Origin: an uncultured Rikenellaceae bacterium
GTDB lineage: Bacteria; Bacteroidota; Bacteroidia; Bacteroidales; Rikenellaceae
Length of the DNA: 13,785 nt
Assembly: GCA_947054185.1 (NCBI GenBank)
Contig: CAMRVW010000045.1
Span: 1 to 13,785, forward strand
Direction: 5' to 3'
In this document: positions 6,855 to 13,759 of the stretch, one piece after another
How the letters are laid out: every line of letters starts with the position of its first letter
Position numbering within the stretch: position 1 is the first letter of the stretch
Notes under the pieces: generated by a model
Told to the model about the DNA's origin: nothing
What the model saw: only the letters and a program-made list of their open reading frames with translations
Database searches by the model: none
Made by a program: the position numbers and the translations under genes

Positions 6855-7139
6855 CGTGCCGATAACCATCAAGGATTTCTCTTCATCCCCTCGGGCTGAC
6901 AAACACTCGAATCGGATTCCCTTTATATCCCATCCTCGCGCTTGCTCTCCTCGTCAGGATTTTACCTCGTCCCCTTCGGTCGAGACACTCGGATCGAATT
7001 CCCTTTATATTCCATCCTCCTGTCTGCTCCCAATCAAGAACTTTCTCTCATCCCTCTCGGTCGAAACACTCGAATCGAATTCCCTTTATATTCCATCCTC
7101 GTGCCTTCTCCCTTGCCGGGATTATCATCCTCTCCGGTC
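6855..7139 (-). repeat. Tandem direct repeats of 81-82 bp in the rpsJ-rplC spacer (about 3.5 copies)
   Basis: The units begin at 6904, 6986 and 7067 (spacings 82 and 81 bp), with a half unit before the first. The best conserved part is 34 bp, containing ATTCCCTTTATATTCCATCC or a one-base variant. Units two and three differ by one base over these 34, and the first unit differs from the third by two. The remaining half of each unit is more diverged but alignable. The unequal, non-multiple-of-three period shifts any reading frame, so coding is unlikely. The repeats lie inside the ribosomal superoperon; their role is unknown. Confidence 0.9.
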
Positions 7140-7157
7140 CGGTTGTCTTTTATAATA

Positions 7158-7182
7158 GCCTCCGCACATGACATGCGGAGGC
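7158..7182 (-). terminator. Hairpin 21 nt after rpsJ, attenuator-like
   Basis: A perfect 9-bp GC-rich stem, GCCTCCGCA with TGCGGAGGC, encloses a 7-nt loop. On the minus strand it begins 21 nt after the rpsJ stop. The following bases (TATTATAAAAG) are A/T-rich but not a U-run, so full termination is doubtful. It could partly stop transcription or mark an mRNA processing or stabilisation point between the str and S10 parts of the operon. Confidence 0.5.
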
Positions 7183-7203
7183 ATAAAGAAGTTTACGCTC
7201 TTA

Positions 7204-7509
7204 TCACACTTTGATCTCAACCTCGACACCTGAGGGAAGCTCGAGCTTCATGAGGGCGTCGATAGTCTTGGGAGTCGAGCTATAGATATCAAGTATGCGC
7301 TTGAAAGTGCTAAGCTGGAACTGCTCGCGAGACTTTTTGTTGACGAAAGTCGAACGGTTGATTGTGAAAATCTTCTTATGCGTGGGCAGGGGTATGGGAC
7401 CGCTGACAACCGCGCCGGTCGATTTAACCGTCTTAACGATCTTTTCTGCCGATTTGTCGACCAGGTTGTGATCGTATGATTTAAGTTTTATTCTAATCTT
7501 TTGACTCAT
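7204..7509 (-). CDS. rpsJ: 30S ribosomal protein S10
   Basis: S10 is a 30S head protein that also pairs with NusB as the NusE antitermination factor. It has 101 residues. The N-terminus MSQKIRIKLKSYDHNLVDKS is the family hallmark, and the exposed loop segment PLPTHKKIFTINRSTFVNKK is normal. The gene follows fusA directly (11 bp), with no tuf between them, so the str and S10 clusters are fused. The next gene, rplC, lies 496 bp away across repeats and hairpins. Confidence 0.98.
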   Translation of the reverse strand: MSQKIRIKLKSYDHNLVDKSAEKIVKTVKSTGAVVSGPIPLPTHKKIFTINRSTFVNKKSREQFQLSTFKRILDIYSSTPKTIDALMKLELPSGVEVEIKV

Positions 7510-7520
7510 GATCGTTGTTT

Positions 7521-9632
7521 TTATTCAATATCCTTAACTCGGCCGGTCGATTTCTCGATAATCTCCTTGGCAACGTTGGCAGGCACTTCGGCGAAGTTGG
7601 CAAACTCCATTGAAGAGGTGGCGCGACCCGACGATATGGTACGGAGCACTGTCACATAACCGAACATCTCTGAAAGGGGCACCTTGGCCTTGACCACGCG
7701 GGCGTTACCTTTAGACTCCATGCCGCTGACCTGACCGCGACGTTTGTTGAGGTCGCCGATGATGTCACCCATGTTCTCTTCGGGAGTGACAACCTCCACA
7801 TTCATGATGGGCTCCATGATAACGGGACCTGCGCTCTTGGAAGCGACGCGGAAACCGTTGCGGGCACATATCTCAAACGAGAGCTGGTCTGAGTCGACCG
7901 GGTGGAAAGAACCGTCTATAAGGGTAACCTTCATGGAGTCGACAGTGTAACCTGCCAGAGGACCGTTAGCCATTGCCGACTCGAAACCTTTCTGAACGGC
8001 GGGTATGAACTCCTTGGGAATGTTACCGCCCTTTACGGTGTCGACGAATACCAGACCGGTCTTCTCGGGATCGTCATTGGGACCTATCTCGAAGATGATG
8101 TCGGCAAACTTACCGCGACCGCCGGTCTGCTTCTTGAAGACCTCGCGATGCTGGAAAGTCTTGGTGAGAGCCTCTTTGTAATTAACCTGAGGCGCACCCT
8201 GGCTGATCTCCACGCCGAACTCACGACGCAGACGGTCGACGATCACCTCAAGGTGAAGCTCGCCCATACCGCTGATGACGGTCTGGCCTGAGTCTTCGTC
8301 GGTCTTGACGGTGAAGGTGGGGTCCTCCTCGGCCAACTTGCCCAACGCAATGCCGAGCTTGTCGAGGTCTTTCTGAGTCTTGGGCTCAACGGCCAAGCCT
8401 ATAACAGGCTCGGGGAAAGTCATGGACTCAAGGATGATGGGTTTGTTCTCGTCGCAGAGAGTGTCGCCCGTTCTCACATCCTTGAAGCCGACAGCGGCAC
8501 AGATGTCACCGGCAGTAACGTACTCTATGGGGTTCTGCTTGTTGGCGTGCATCTGATAGAGGCGTGATATGCGCTCTTTCTTGCCCGAGCGGCTGTTGAA
8601 AGTGTATGAGCCGGCGTCGAGCTTACCCGAGTAAGCGCGCACGAATGCCAGACGGCCCACGAAGGGGTCGGTTGCAATCTTGAAGGCCAAGCCTGCGAAA
8701 GGCTCGTTCTCTGAGGGGTGGCGCACAACCACGTTGCCGTCGAGATCATGACCCTCCACTGCCTCAACGTCCATGGGCGAGGGCAGGTAAGCGACGATGC
8801 TGTCGAGCAACAGCTGGACGCCTTTATTTTTGAACGACGAGCCGCAAAGCATGGGCACAACGCTCATGTTGATGGTGGCCTTACGCAGAGCCTTGACAAT
8901 CTCTTCGGGAGTGATCGAATCGGGATCCTCGAAGAATTTCTCCATAAGGGCATCATCGGATGCTGCTATCTCTTCGATGAGCTTGGCACGCCACTCGGCA
9001 GCCTCAGCGGCCATGTGGGCGGGTATCTCGCCGTAATTGAAGTTATCGCGTACGGTCTTGTCCTCGAAGTAAATGATAGCGCGATTGTGTATAAGGTCGA
9101 CAAGACCTTCGAACTTATCTTCGGCACCTATGGGCAACACGATAGGCATTGCGTTGGCACCGAGACGCTCCTTCACCTGACCCACCACATTGAGGAAGTC
9201 GGCGCCGGTACGGTCCATCTTGTTGACGTAACCGATACGGGGAACGTTATATTTGTCGGCCTGGCGCCACACGGTCTCGCTCTGAGGCTCGACACCGCCC
9301 ACCGCACAGAATGTTGCGACGGCGCCGTCGAGGACACGGAGCGAACGCTCGACCTCAACGGTGAAGTCGACGTGGCCCGGGGTATCGATGATATTGATCT
9401 GGTAAGTGTTGTCGTTGTATTTCCAAAAAGTGGTTGTGGCCGCAGAGGTGATGGTGATACCACGCTCCTGCTCCTGAACCATCCAGTCCATGGTGGCCGC
9501 ACCTTCGTGCACCTCGCCCACTTTATGGGTCTTACCCGTATAGAAAAGGATACGCTCCGATGTGGTGGTCTTGCCCGCGTCGATGTGGGCCATGATACCG
9601 ATGTTTCTCGTATAATTAAGATCTCTTGCCAT
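7521..9632 (-). CDS. fusA: Translation elongation factor G
   Basis: EF-G is the GTPase that drives translocation of tRNA and mRNA and, with RRF, ribosome recycling. The protein has 703 residues, full length. The GTPase motifs are intact: AHIDAGKTT (P-loop, 15-23), ERGIT (56-60), DTPGH (83-87) and NKMD (137-140). Domains II to V follow, with GMGELHLEVIVDRL in domain III and GYVTVLRTISSGRA in domain V. Its place between rpsG and rpsJ marks it as the housekeeping EF-G. Some Bacteroides also have a second, diverged EF-G2 elsewhere; this is not that gene, judging by its location and normal G motifs. Confidence 0.98.
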   Translation of the reverse strand: MARDLNYTRNIGIMAHIDAGKTTTSERILFYTGKTHKVGEVHEGAATMDWMVQEQERGITITSAATTTFWKYNDNTYQINIIDTPGHVDFTVEVERSLRVLDGAVATFCAVGGVEPQSETVWRQADKYNVPRIGYVNKMDRTGADFLNVVGQVKERLGANAMPIVLPIGAEDKFEGLVDLIHNRAIIYFEDKTVRDNFNYGEIPAHMAAEAAEWRAKLIEEIAASDDALMEKFFEDPDSITPEEIVKALRKATINMSVVPMLCGSSFKNKGVQLLLDSIVAYLPSPMDVEAVEGHDLDGNVVVRHPSENEPFAGLAFKIATDPFVGRLAFVRAYSGKLDAGSYTFNSRSGKKERISRLYQMHANKQNPIEYVTAGDICAAVGFKDVRTGDTLCDENKPIILESMTFPEPVIGLAVEPKTQKDLDKLGIALGKLAEEDPTFTVKTDEDSGQTVISGMGELHLEVIVDRLRREFGVEISQGAPQVNYKEALTKTFQHREVFKKQTGGRGKFADIIFEIGPNDDPEKTGLVFVDTVKGGNIPKEFIPAVQKGFESAMANGPLAGYTVDSMKVTLIDGSFHPVDSDQLSFEICARNGFRVASKSAGPVIMEPIMNVEVVTPEENMGDIIGDLNKRRGQVSGMESKGNARVVKAKVPLSEMFGYVTVLRTISSGRATSSMEFANFAEVPANVAKEIIEKSTGRVKDIE

Positions 9633-9650
9633 CTTTGGTTATCCTTTCTG

Positions 9651-10127
9651 TTAGAATCTAAAGTGTGCAAACGCTTTGTTGGCCTCGGCCATACGGTGCA
9701 TCTCTTCCTTACGCTTGAATGCGCCGCCCTCTTCGTTATAGGCGGCGATTATTTCCGCAGCGAGCTTTTCAGCCATTGAACGGCCGGCACGCTTGTGCGC
9801 GTAAAGGATAAGATTCTTCATACTCAAAGAGACCTTACGTTCTGCACGCACTTCGGTCGGCACTTGGAATGTCGCCCCACCGACACGGCGAGACTTAACC
9901 TCAACCTGCGGGGTAATGTTTTCGAGGGCTTTCTTCCAAATCTCCAATGGAGCCTTATCAGAGTCCTTCATCTTCTCGCCCACCGTATCTATCGCATCAT
10001 AGAAGATCGTGTAAGCAATACTCTTCTTACCATCCAGCATAAGGTTGTTGACGAAACGGGTTACCATTACGTCTCCGAACTTAGGATCCGGAAGCAGAAT
10101 TCGCTTTTTAGGCTTCGCTTTTCTCAT
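9651..10127 (-). CDS. rpsG: 30S ribosomal protein S7
   Basis: S7 is the primary assembly protein of the 30S head and lies near the E site. In E. coli it represses its own operon by binding the rpsL-rpsG spacer. It has 158 residues. Typical segments are MRKAKPKKRILLPDPKFGD, FVNNLMLDGKKSIAY, and the VGGATFQVPTEVR block at about residues 82-94. The rpsL-rpsG gap is only 36 bp, shorter than the roughly 100 bp that forms the E. coli S7 target, so the same control is unlikely here. Confidence 0.98.
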   Translation of the reverse strand: MRKAKPKKRILLPDPKFGDVMVTRFVNNLMLDGKKSIAYTIFYDAIDTVGEKMKDSDKAPLEIWKKALENITPQVEVKSRRVGGATFQVPTEVRAERKVSLSMKNLILYAHKRAGRSMAEKLAAEIIAAYNEEGGAFKRKEEMHRMAEANKAFAHFRF

Positions 10128-10163
10128 TGCTTTAATTTAACTTTTTAAAACGCTCTTTTTTGT

Positions 10164-10565
10164 TTATTTCTTGCCCTTGGGAGCTGCTGCGCCCGCTTTA
10201 GGCTTTTTGGTGCCGTATTTCGAACGGCGCTGATTACGACCGTCAACGCCTGCCGCGTCGAGGGCACCGCGCACCAGGTGGTAACGCACACCGGGAAGGT
10301 CTTTCACACGACCGCCGCGCACAAGCACGATAGAGTGCTCCTGAAGGTTGTGGCCTTCACCGGGAATGTACGCATTGACCTCCTTACCGTTTGTTAAACG
10401 CACACGCGCAACCTTACGCATGGCCGAGTTCGGCTTCTTGGGGGTCGTGGTATAGACCCTCACGCAAACGCCGCGTCTCTGAGGACATGAATCGAGGGCG
10501 GGAGCTTTGCTGTTATCCGCCAACTTCACGCGTCCTTTTCTGACTAACTGTTGAATTGTAGGCAT
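10164..10565 (-). CDS. rpsL: 30S ribosomal protein S12
   Basis: S12 is a decoding-centre protein of the 30S subunit and the first gene of the operon. It has 133 residues with an Ala/Lys-rich tail. The sites where streptomycin resistance arises carry the sensitive-type lysines: K43 in TTTPKKPNSA and K88 in GGRVKDLPGVRYH, so no such resistance is predicted. Asp89 is the residue methylthiolated by RimO in E. coli. A Bacteroidota-type promoter lies about 90 bp upstream. Confidence 0.98.
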   Translation of the reverse strand: MPTIQQLVRKGRVKLADNSKAPALDSCPQRRGVCVRVYTTTPKKPNSAMRKVARVRLTNGKEVNAYIPGEGHNLQEHSIVLVRGGRVKDLPGVRYHLVRGALDAAGVDGRNQRRSKYGTKKPKAGAAAPKGKK

Positions 10566-10608
10566 TTTAAAGTTTTATAAAGTTTATTACGGTTTATCGC
10601 TTTTCCAT

Positions 10609-10640
10609 TCTTCCTTTTCATGGACACCGCCACAGGAAGA
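10609..10640 (-). promoter_or_regulatory. Hairpin in the rpsL operon leader
   Basis: Within the predicted leader (about 80 nt between the inferred transcription start near 10648 and the rpsL ATG), AGGAAGA at 10634-10640 pairs with TCTTCCT at 10609-10615. An inner TGG/CCA pair lies in the 18-nt loop. The last 40 nt before the ATG are A/T-rich. It could be a ribosomal-protein or growth-rate control site, but the structure is modest and unproven. Confidence 0.35.
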
Positions 10641-10654
10641 CACTTTTCAGCCCA

Positions 10655-10685
10655 CAAAGATAACTCTTATTTTGTTAATATCAAA
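10655..10685 (-). promoter_or_regulatory. Promoter of the rpsL ribosomal superoperon, Bacteroidota type
   Basis: On the minus strand TATCTTTG (10662-10655) matches the -7 box TAnnTTTG of the Bacteroidota primary sigma factor. A TTTG (10685-10682) sits 19 bp upstream as the -33 box. This puts the transcription start near 10648 and gives a leader of about 80 nt. It is the only clear match for the whole 18-gene minus-strand operon. Confidence 0.75.
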
Positions 10686-10851
10686 CACTTTCGACTCTTT
10701 TTCGTTGATTATCACGCCTTTTCAATATCACCAAATAGTACAATAAACACACAATGCGCTGATTTACAATAAAATAAACAACACCAAAAACTTTTCTCAC
10801 TTAAAAAGACAATTTTTCGGTCTCCCGCAACAAAAGCGAAATAAACGCACC
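10686..10851. other. AT-rich spacer between the divergent rpsL and gltX promoters
   Basis: This middle part of the 418-bp divergent intergenic region is rich in A and T and has no reading frame with coding character, no tRNA-like fold and no clear repeat. It may hold upstream A/T elements that strengthen the two divergent promoters. I see nothing else in it. Confidence 0.6.
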
Positions 10852-10885
10852 TGTTAATATTTTTAACGGAAATTCACTAACTTTG
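10852..10885 (+). promoter_or_regulatory. Promoter of gltX, Bacteroidota type
   Basis: TAACTTTG at 10878-10885 matches the TAnnTTTG -7 box exactly. The -33 region around 10852-10856 (TGTTA) is only a weak match to TTTG. The inferred start near 10892 gives a leader of about 90 nt. A small inverted repeat (TTTGTCT with AGACAAA, 10882-10901) overlaps the -7 box and start site and could be an operator, but it is short. Confidence 0.6.
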
Positions 10886-10983
10886 TCTGTCGAAAGACAA
10901 ACAAGTCCGGAAAAGGGTAAAGGCAAGAGCATCTTTTACGCGAAACGGACACATTTTGAAAATAAAACGAAAAAAATAAGGCA

Positions 10984-12438
10984 ATGAGTGATGTTGTAAG
11001 AACCAGATTTGCGCCCAGTCCCACCGGATATATGCACATAGGCAATTTAAGAACGGCCCTTTTCGCCTTTCTGTACGCCAGGTCGCAGGAAGGACGCTTC
11101 ATATTGAGAATAGAGGATACCGACCAGGGACGCTATGTGGAGGGAGCCACCGACATTATATACGATACCCTCCGCACCGCCGGTCTGCATCACGACGAGG
11201 GCCCCGATGTGGGAGGCGACTTCGGTCCCTATGTGCAAAGCCAGCGCAAAGATATGTACCGCAAATATGCCGAAGAGCTGGTGGCCAAAGGCGAGGCCTA
11301 TTATTGCTTCTGCCGGCGCGACGACAAAGAGGCAGAATCGTCGGAGGGTTACAACCGTCACTGCCGCTCGCTCTCTGCCGGGCAGGTAAAAGAGCAGTTG
11401 GCTCAAGGCATGCCCTATGTGATAAGACAGCGCATACCGCTGGAGGGCACCACCTCATGGGACGACCTTGTGTACGGCACCATATCGGTTGACAACCGGA
11501 CGCTCGACGACCAGATATTGCTCAAAAGCGACGGTATGCCCACATACAATTTCGCCAACGTGATAGACGACCATCTGATGGGCATAACCCATATAATACG
11601 AGGCTCTGAATATCTGTCGTCAAACCCCAAGTACATATTGTTGTACCGGGCTTTCGGGTGGGAGATGCCACGATACATACACCTGCCCCTAATAAACGGA
11701 CAAAACCCCGACGGCACCATCAGCAAGCTCTCTAAAAGACACGGAGCCGTGAGCTTTCAGGCATTGGTTGAAGACGGTTACCTGCCCGAAGCCATCATCA
11801 ATTACATCGCCCTGCTCGGGTGGTCGCCCAAGTCGGAACAGGAGATATTCTCGTTAGACGAGCTTGTGAAGCTCTTCTCGGTGACAGGCGTACACAAAAG
11901 CCCCGCAGTGTTCGATTACAAAAAGCTCGACTGGGTCAACAGCCAGCACATAGTGATGATGAGCGACGAGGAGTTTGCCGACAAGGCACGACCCTATGCC
12001 GGCATTGACTCGACACCTTTAGAGGGCAAATGGACCAAGATAGCCTCTCTGCTCAAGCCGAGGGTCAACAAGCTCTCTGAGGTGGCTGAAAAGACAGCCT
12101 TCCTCAAACAACTCGGAGCTTACGACACAGAAATGTATATCAACAAAAAGAACAAATCGACCTTTGAAAGCTCCATCCGCATCATAGAGAATGTGATAGG
12201 TGCTCTCGATGCAGAGGAGCAGTGGAACGAAGAGGCTCTTTACAACACTCTGTCGTCACTGGCGCAGTCGCTGGGCATCAAGGAAGGTCAGCTCTTCTGG
12301 CCTGTCAGGATAGCCCTGTCGGGACTTATGGCCACACCCGGCAACGCAACCGACATACTCTTCATTCTGGGCAAGGAGGAGTCGGTGTCACGTCTTGAAA
12401 AGGGGGTTGAGATGCTCAAAAAGGCATCCCTTGCGTAA
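10984..12438 (+). CDS. gltX: Glutamyl-tRNA synthetase
   Basis: This cytoplasmic class I synthetase attaches glutamate to tRNA-Glu using ATP. It has 484 residues, near the normal family length. The catalytic Rossmann fold carries the HIGH-like HIGN (18-21) within PSPTGYMHIGN and the KMSKS-like KLSKR (248-252). C108, C110 and C127 (with H126) may form the zinc site known from the E. coli enzyme; this is inferred. The C-terminal anticodon-binding helical domain ends normally (LFWPVRIALSGLMATPG near 438-452). The gene stands alone on the plus strand, divergent from rpsL, with its own promoter and a downstream terminator. The ATG is preceded by an A-rich stretch rather than a Shine-Dalgarno sequence. 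Confidence 0.98.
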   Translation: MSDVVRTRFAPSPTGYMHIGNLRTALFAFLYARSQEGRFILRIEDTDQGRYVEGATDIIYDTLRTAGLHHDEGPDVGGDFGPYVQSQRKDMYRKYAEELVAKGEAYYCFCRRDDKEAESSEGYNRHCRSLSAGQVKEQLAQGMPYVIRQRIPLEGTTSWDDLVYGTISVDNRTLDDQILLKSDGMPTYNFANVIDDHLMGITHIIRGSEYLSSNPKYILLYRAFGWEMPRYIHLPLINGQNPDGTISKLSKRHGAVSFQALVEDGYLPEAIINYIALLGWSPKSEQEIFSLDELVKLFSVTGVHKSPAVFDYKKLDWVNSQHIVMMSDEEFADKARPYAGIDSTPLEGKWTKIASLLKPRVNKLSEVAEKTAFLKQLGAYDTEMYINKKNKSTFESSIRIIENVIGALDAEEQWNEEALYNTLSSLAQSLGIKEGQLFWPVRIALSGLMATPGNATDILFILGKEESVSRLEKGVEMLKKASLA

Positions 12439-12597
12439 GAGCGAGGTTAGACGCACAATAAATGCGGTTTGGGTCGCAAGATGCAGTCAAATATTTTGCA
12501 GTTTTTACGATCATGGACCTGATTTTATCGACTGCCGGCTTTTTCAACGCGGCAGCGGTCTGATGATCACCCAAAAAACGCTTCATCTGTTAATATT

Positions 12598-12624
12598 AAA
12601 GCCTCTTGAATCAAGAGGCTTTTT
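12598..12624 (+). terminator. Intrinsic terminator between gltX and the convergent DUF3108 gene
   Basis: AAAGCCTCTT at 12598-12607 pairs perfectly with AAGAGGCTTT at 12613-12622 around a 5-nt GAATC loop, followed by more T residues. It lies 160 nt after gltX and 15 nt past the stop of the convergent minus-strand gene. With A/T on both sides it can serve both genes. The 160 bp before it show no tRNA or gene. Confidence 0.85.
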
Positions 12625-12638
12625 CATATTCGGGGGCA

Positions 12639-13475
12639 TCACTGTGGCCTGAAGGGAAATTTAAGGCCTCTGTAAGCGACCAGCCTGACCTTGACCGAGC
12701 CCACCTTTATGGGCGAATCGACCGCTATGGGTATTCGGTTCTTATCGTCCGATATCCAGATGGTAAACTCGCTTCCGTCATCGAACGAATTGCCCGAAGC
12801 ATCGGCCAGCTCGCACTTGAACACCAACGTCTCTATCCGTCCTAACCCTCCGACATTAAGTCTCCGGCGTCCCTCGAAGCGGTAATTGATATTGCGCACG
12901 GTGTCGGCAAAGACCACCTCTAACGGATAAGGCCGCCCCGGGGTCATGACGCCGACATCCACCGAGCGTATGTTGTAAAAGAGCGACACTGCGTCATAGC
13001 TGACCTCTGACAAAGGGAAGCTCTTGCGCCGCACATCGGGACGGCTCAGGTTTTGTGCCTTTGTCGACACCATCATCGCATCCCAGTTGTAAACATAGCT
13101 GCTTTTAAACCTGTAATCGCCCTCCGACAGATCGTTGGAGAAATAGAGCGGTCGCAAATCGCGCTTGTCGAGCCATGTGTCATACACATCGTGCAGATTA
13201 TAAAACCATGTGTACTTCTTATTGACATCGCCCGTGGCCCTGACATGGAAACACTCCGTACCGTCGACCTTACCAGAAGTGACGTCGAACCTCACGGTGG
13301 CCACATCCACATTGACCATCCCCACCTTATAACCAACCGCATACTCGAGTCTCTCGCCCGAAGCAAAAGCTATCTCTCCCTTGTTTTCACTGTTGGCATA
13401 GACCTGCGCCGAAGCATCACAAACCGCCCCGGCAAAAGCCAACGACAAAACAAAACACAACATCCTCTCTCTCAT
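12639..13475 (-). CDS. Exported DUF3108-type protein of unknown function
   Basis: The protein has 278 residues from the chosen start. Residues 1-23 form a signal peptide (basic MRER, then a hydrophobic core, ending ASA before Q24), so it is probably periplasmic. The Cys at 19 lacks a proper lipobox (Val at -1), arguing against a lipoprotein. The segment FASGERLEYAVGYKVG just after the signal resembles the start of DUF3108 domains, common in Bacteroidota; the body is mainly beta-rich with many aromatics. The frame is open to an ATG at 13535, but a promoter box at 13505-13512 lies downstream of it and the extra residues spoil the signal peptide. No partner genes are adjacent; its role is unknown. 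Confidence 0.8.
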   Translation of the reverse strand: MRERMLCFVLSLAFAGAVCDASAQVYANSENKGEIAFASGERLEYAVGYKVGMVNVDVATVRFDVTSGKVDGTECFHVRATGDVNKKYTWFYNLHDVYDTWLDKRDLRPLYFSNDLSEGDYRFKSSYVYNWDAMMVSTKAQNLSRPDVRRKSFPLSEVSYDAVSLFYNIRSVDVGVMTPGRPYPLEVVFADTVRNINYRFEGRRRLNVGGLGRIETLVFKCELADASGNSFDDGSEFTIWISDDKNRIPIAVDSPIKVGSVKVRLVAYRGLKFPFRPQ

Positions 13476-13504
13476 AAGCACACCTTTTAACACCTCCCCT
13501 ATCA

Positions 13505-13535
13505 CAAATATAGCACAAAAATATTGCCAAAACAA
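13505..13535 (-). promoter_or_regulatory. Promoter of the DUF3108 gene, Bacteroidota type
   Basis: On the minus strand TATATTTG (13512-13505) matches TAnnTTTG, with TTG at 13535-13533 about 20 bp upstream as a -33 element. The start would fall near 13498, giving a leader of about 23 nt to the ATG at 13475. This supports the shorter reading of the gene. Confidence 0.65.
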
Positions 13536-13579
13536 GCGGCAACGGTTTGGGTTCGGAGACTGTCGTTTTGGTTTGCTGC

Positions 13580-13610
13580 AACGGCCGTTTATTGCGGGAA
13601 CGGCCGTTTA
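13580..13610. repeat. Two tandem palindromes AACGGCCGTT
   Basis: The perfect 10-bp palindrome AACGGCCGTT occurs at 13580-13589 and 13599-13608, each followed by TA, with a 19-bp period. It lies upstream of the DUF3108 promoter and directly before the right 42-bp repeat. Paired palindromes on nearly two helical turns could be regulator sites, or part of the dispersed element. Similar words (GGTTTGCTG, GCCGTTATTG) flank the left copy, which favours the second view. Confidence 0.6.
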
Positions 13611-13620
13611 TGTTGCGAGA

Positions 13621-13662
13621 ACTGCCTCCGGCGGCCCTTCCGGGGGAGGGGTCACGGACCCC
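13621..13662 (+). repeat. GC-rich dispersed repeat, right copy (inverted relative to 9-50)
   Basis: These 42 bases are the exact reverse complement of 9-50. The 3' end forms the perfect hairpin GGGGTC / ACG / GACCCC (13648-13662), and here it is followed by CTTTTGATATTTTT, so this copy resembles an intrinsic terminator read on the plus strand. It lies in the intergenic region upstream of the DUF3108 gene. Confidence 0.85.
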
Positions 13663-13698
13663 CTTTTGATATTTTTGAGGACAAACTAAGGAATAAGT

Positions 13699-13759
13699 AC
13701 GAAAAATAATAGTAAAGGTGTTGCGACTTAGGTCTCACACCTTTACTATTATTTTTCGT
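13699..13759. terminator. Long bidirectional terminator-like hairpin at the right edge
   Basis: Bases 13699-13721 are the perfect reverse complement of 13737-13759, a 23-bp stem around a 15-nt loop with an inner GAC/GTC pair. A-runs at the 5' side and T-runs at the 3' side of the stem allow termination in both directions. No gene inside the window ends here, so it probably serves a gene to the right ending on the minus strand. Its build, a long stem with a 15-16 nt loop holding a mini-stem, resembles the hairpin at 77-132. Confidence 0.75.

Noticed and set aside
6855..7139. CRISPR array
   Set aside because: The whole 81-82 bp unit is repeated with drift rather than short identical repeats with unique spacers, and no cas genes are present.
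6856..7155. Plus-strand open frame of 99 codons with repeated SNSLYIPSS-like segments
   Set aside because: It is the tandem DNA repeat read in one frame. The unit lengths of 82 and 81 bp shift the frame between copies, so the peptide repeat is not kept. There is no promoter and it is antisense to the operon.
7204..7520. Missing tuf between fusA and rpsJ as an anomaly
   Set aside because: The fusA-rpsJ junction without tuf is, as far as I know, normal for Bacteroidota, where tuf lies elsewhere.
8718..9779. 353-codon plus-strand open frame opposite fusA
   Set aside because: It is a shadow of the EF-G gene caused by codon bias; the protein resembles nothing and crosses the fusA-rpsG junction.
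10164..10565. Streptomycin-resistance allele of rpsL
   Set aside because: K43 and K88 are both lysine, the sensitive state.
12439..12597. tRNA or small gene between gltX and its terminator
   Set aside because: No cloverleaf or T-loop sequence is visible, and the only small open frames (for example 16 codons near 12513) have no support.
13476..13535. Upstream extension of the DUF3108 gene to an ATG at 13535
   Set aside because: A good promoter box lies at 13505-13512, inside the extension, and the signal peptide begins naturally at 13475.
13524..13709. 61-codon plus-strand open frame across the right repeat
   Set aside because: It runs through palindromes and the dispersed repeat and has no recognisable protein character.
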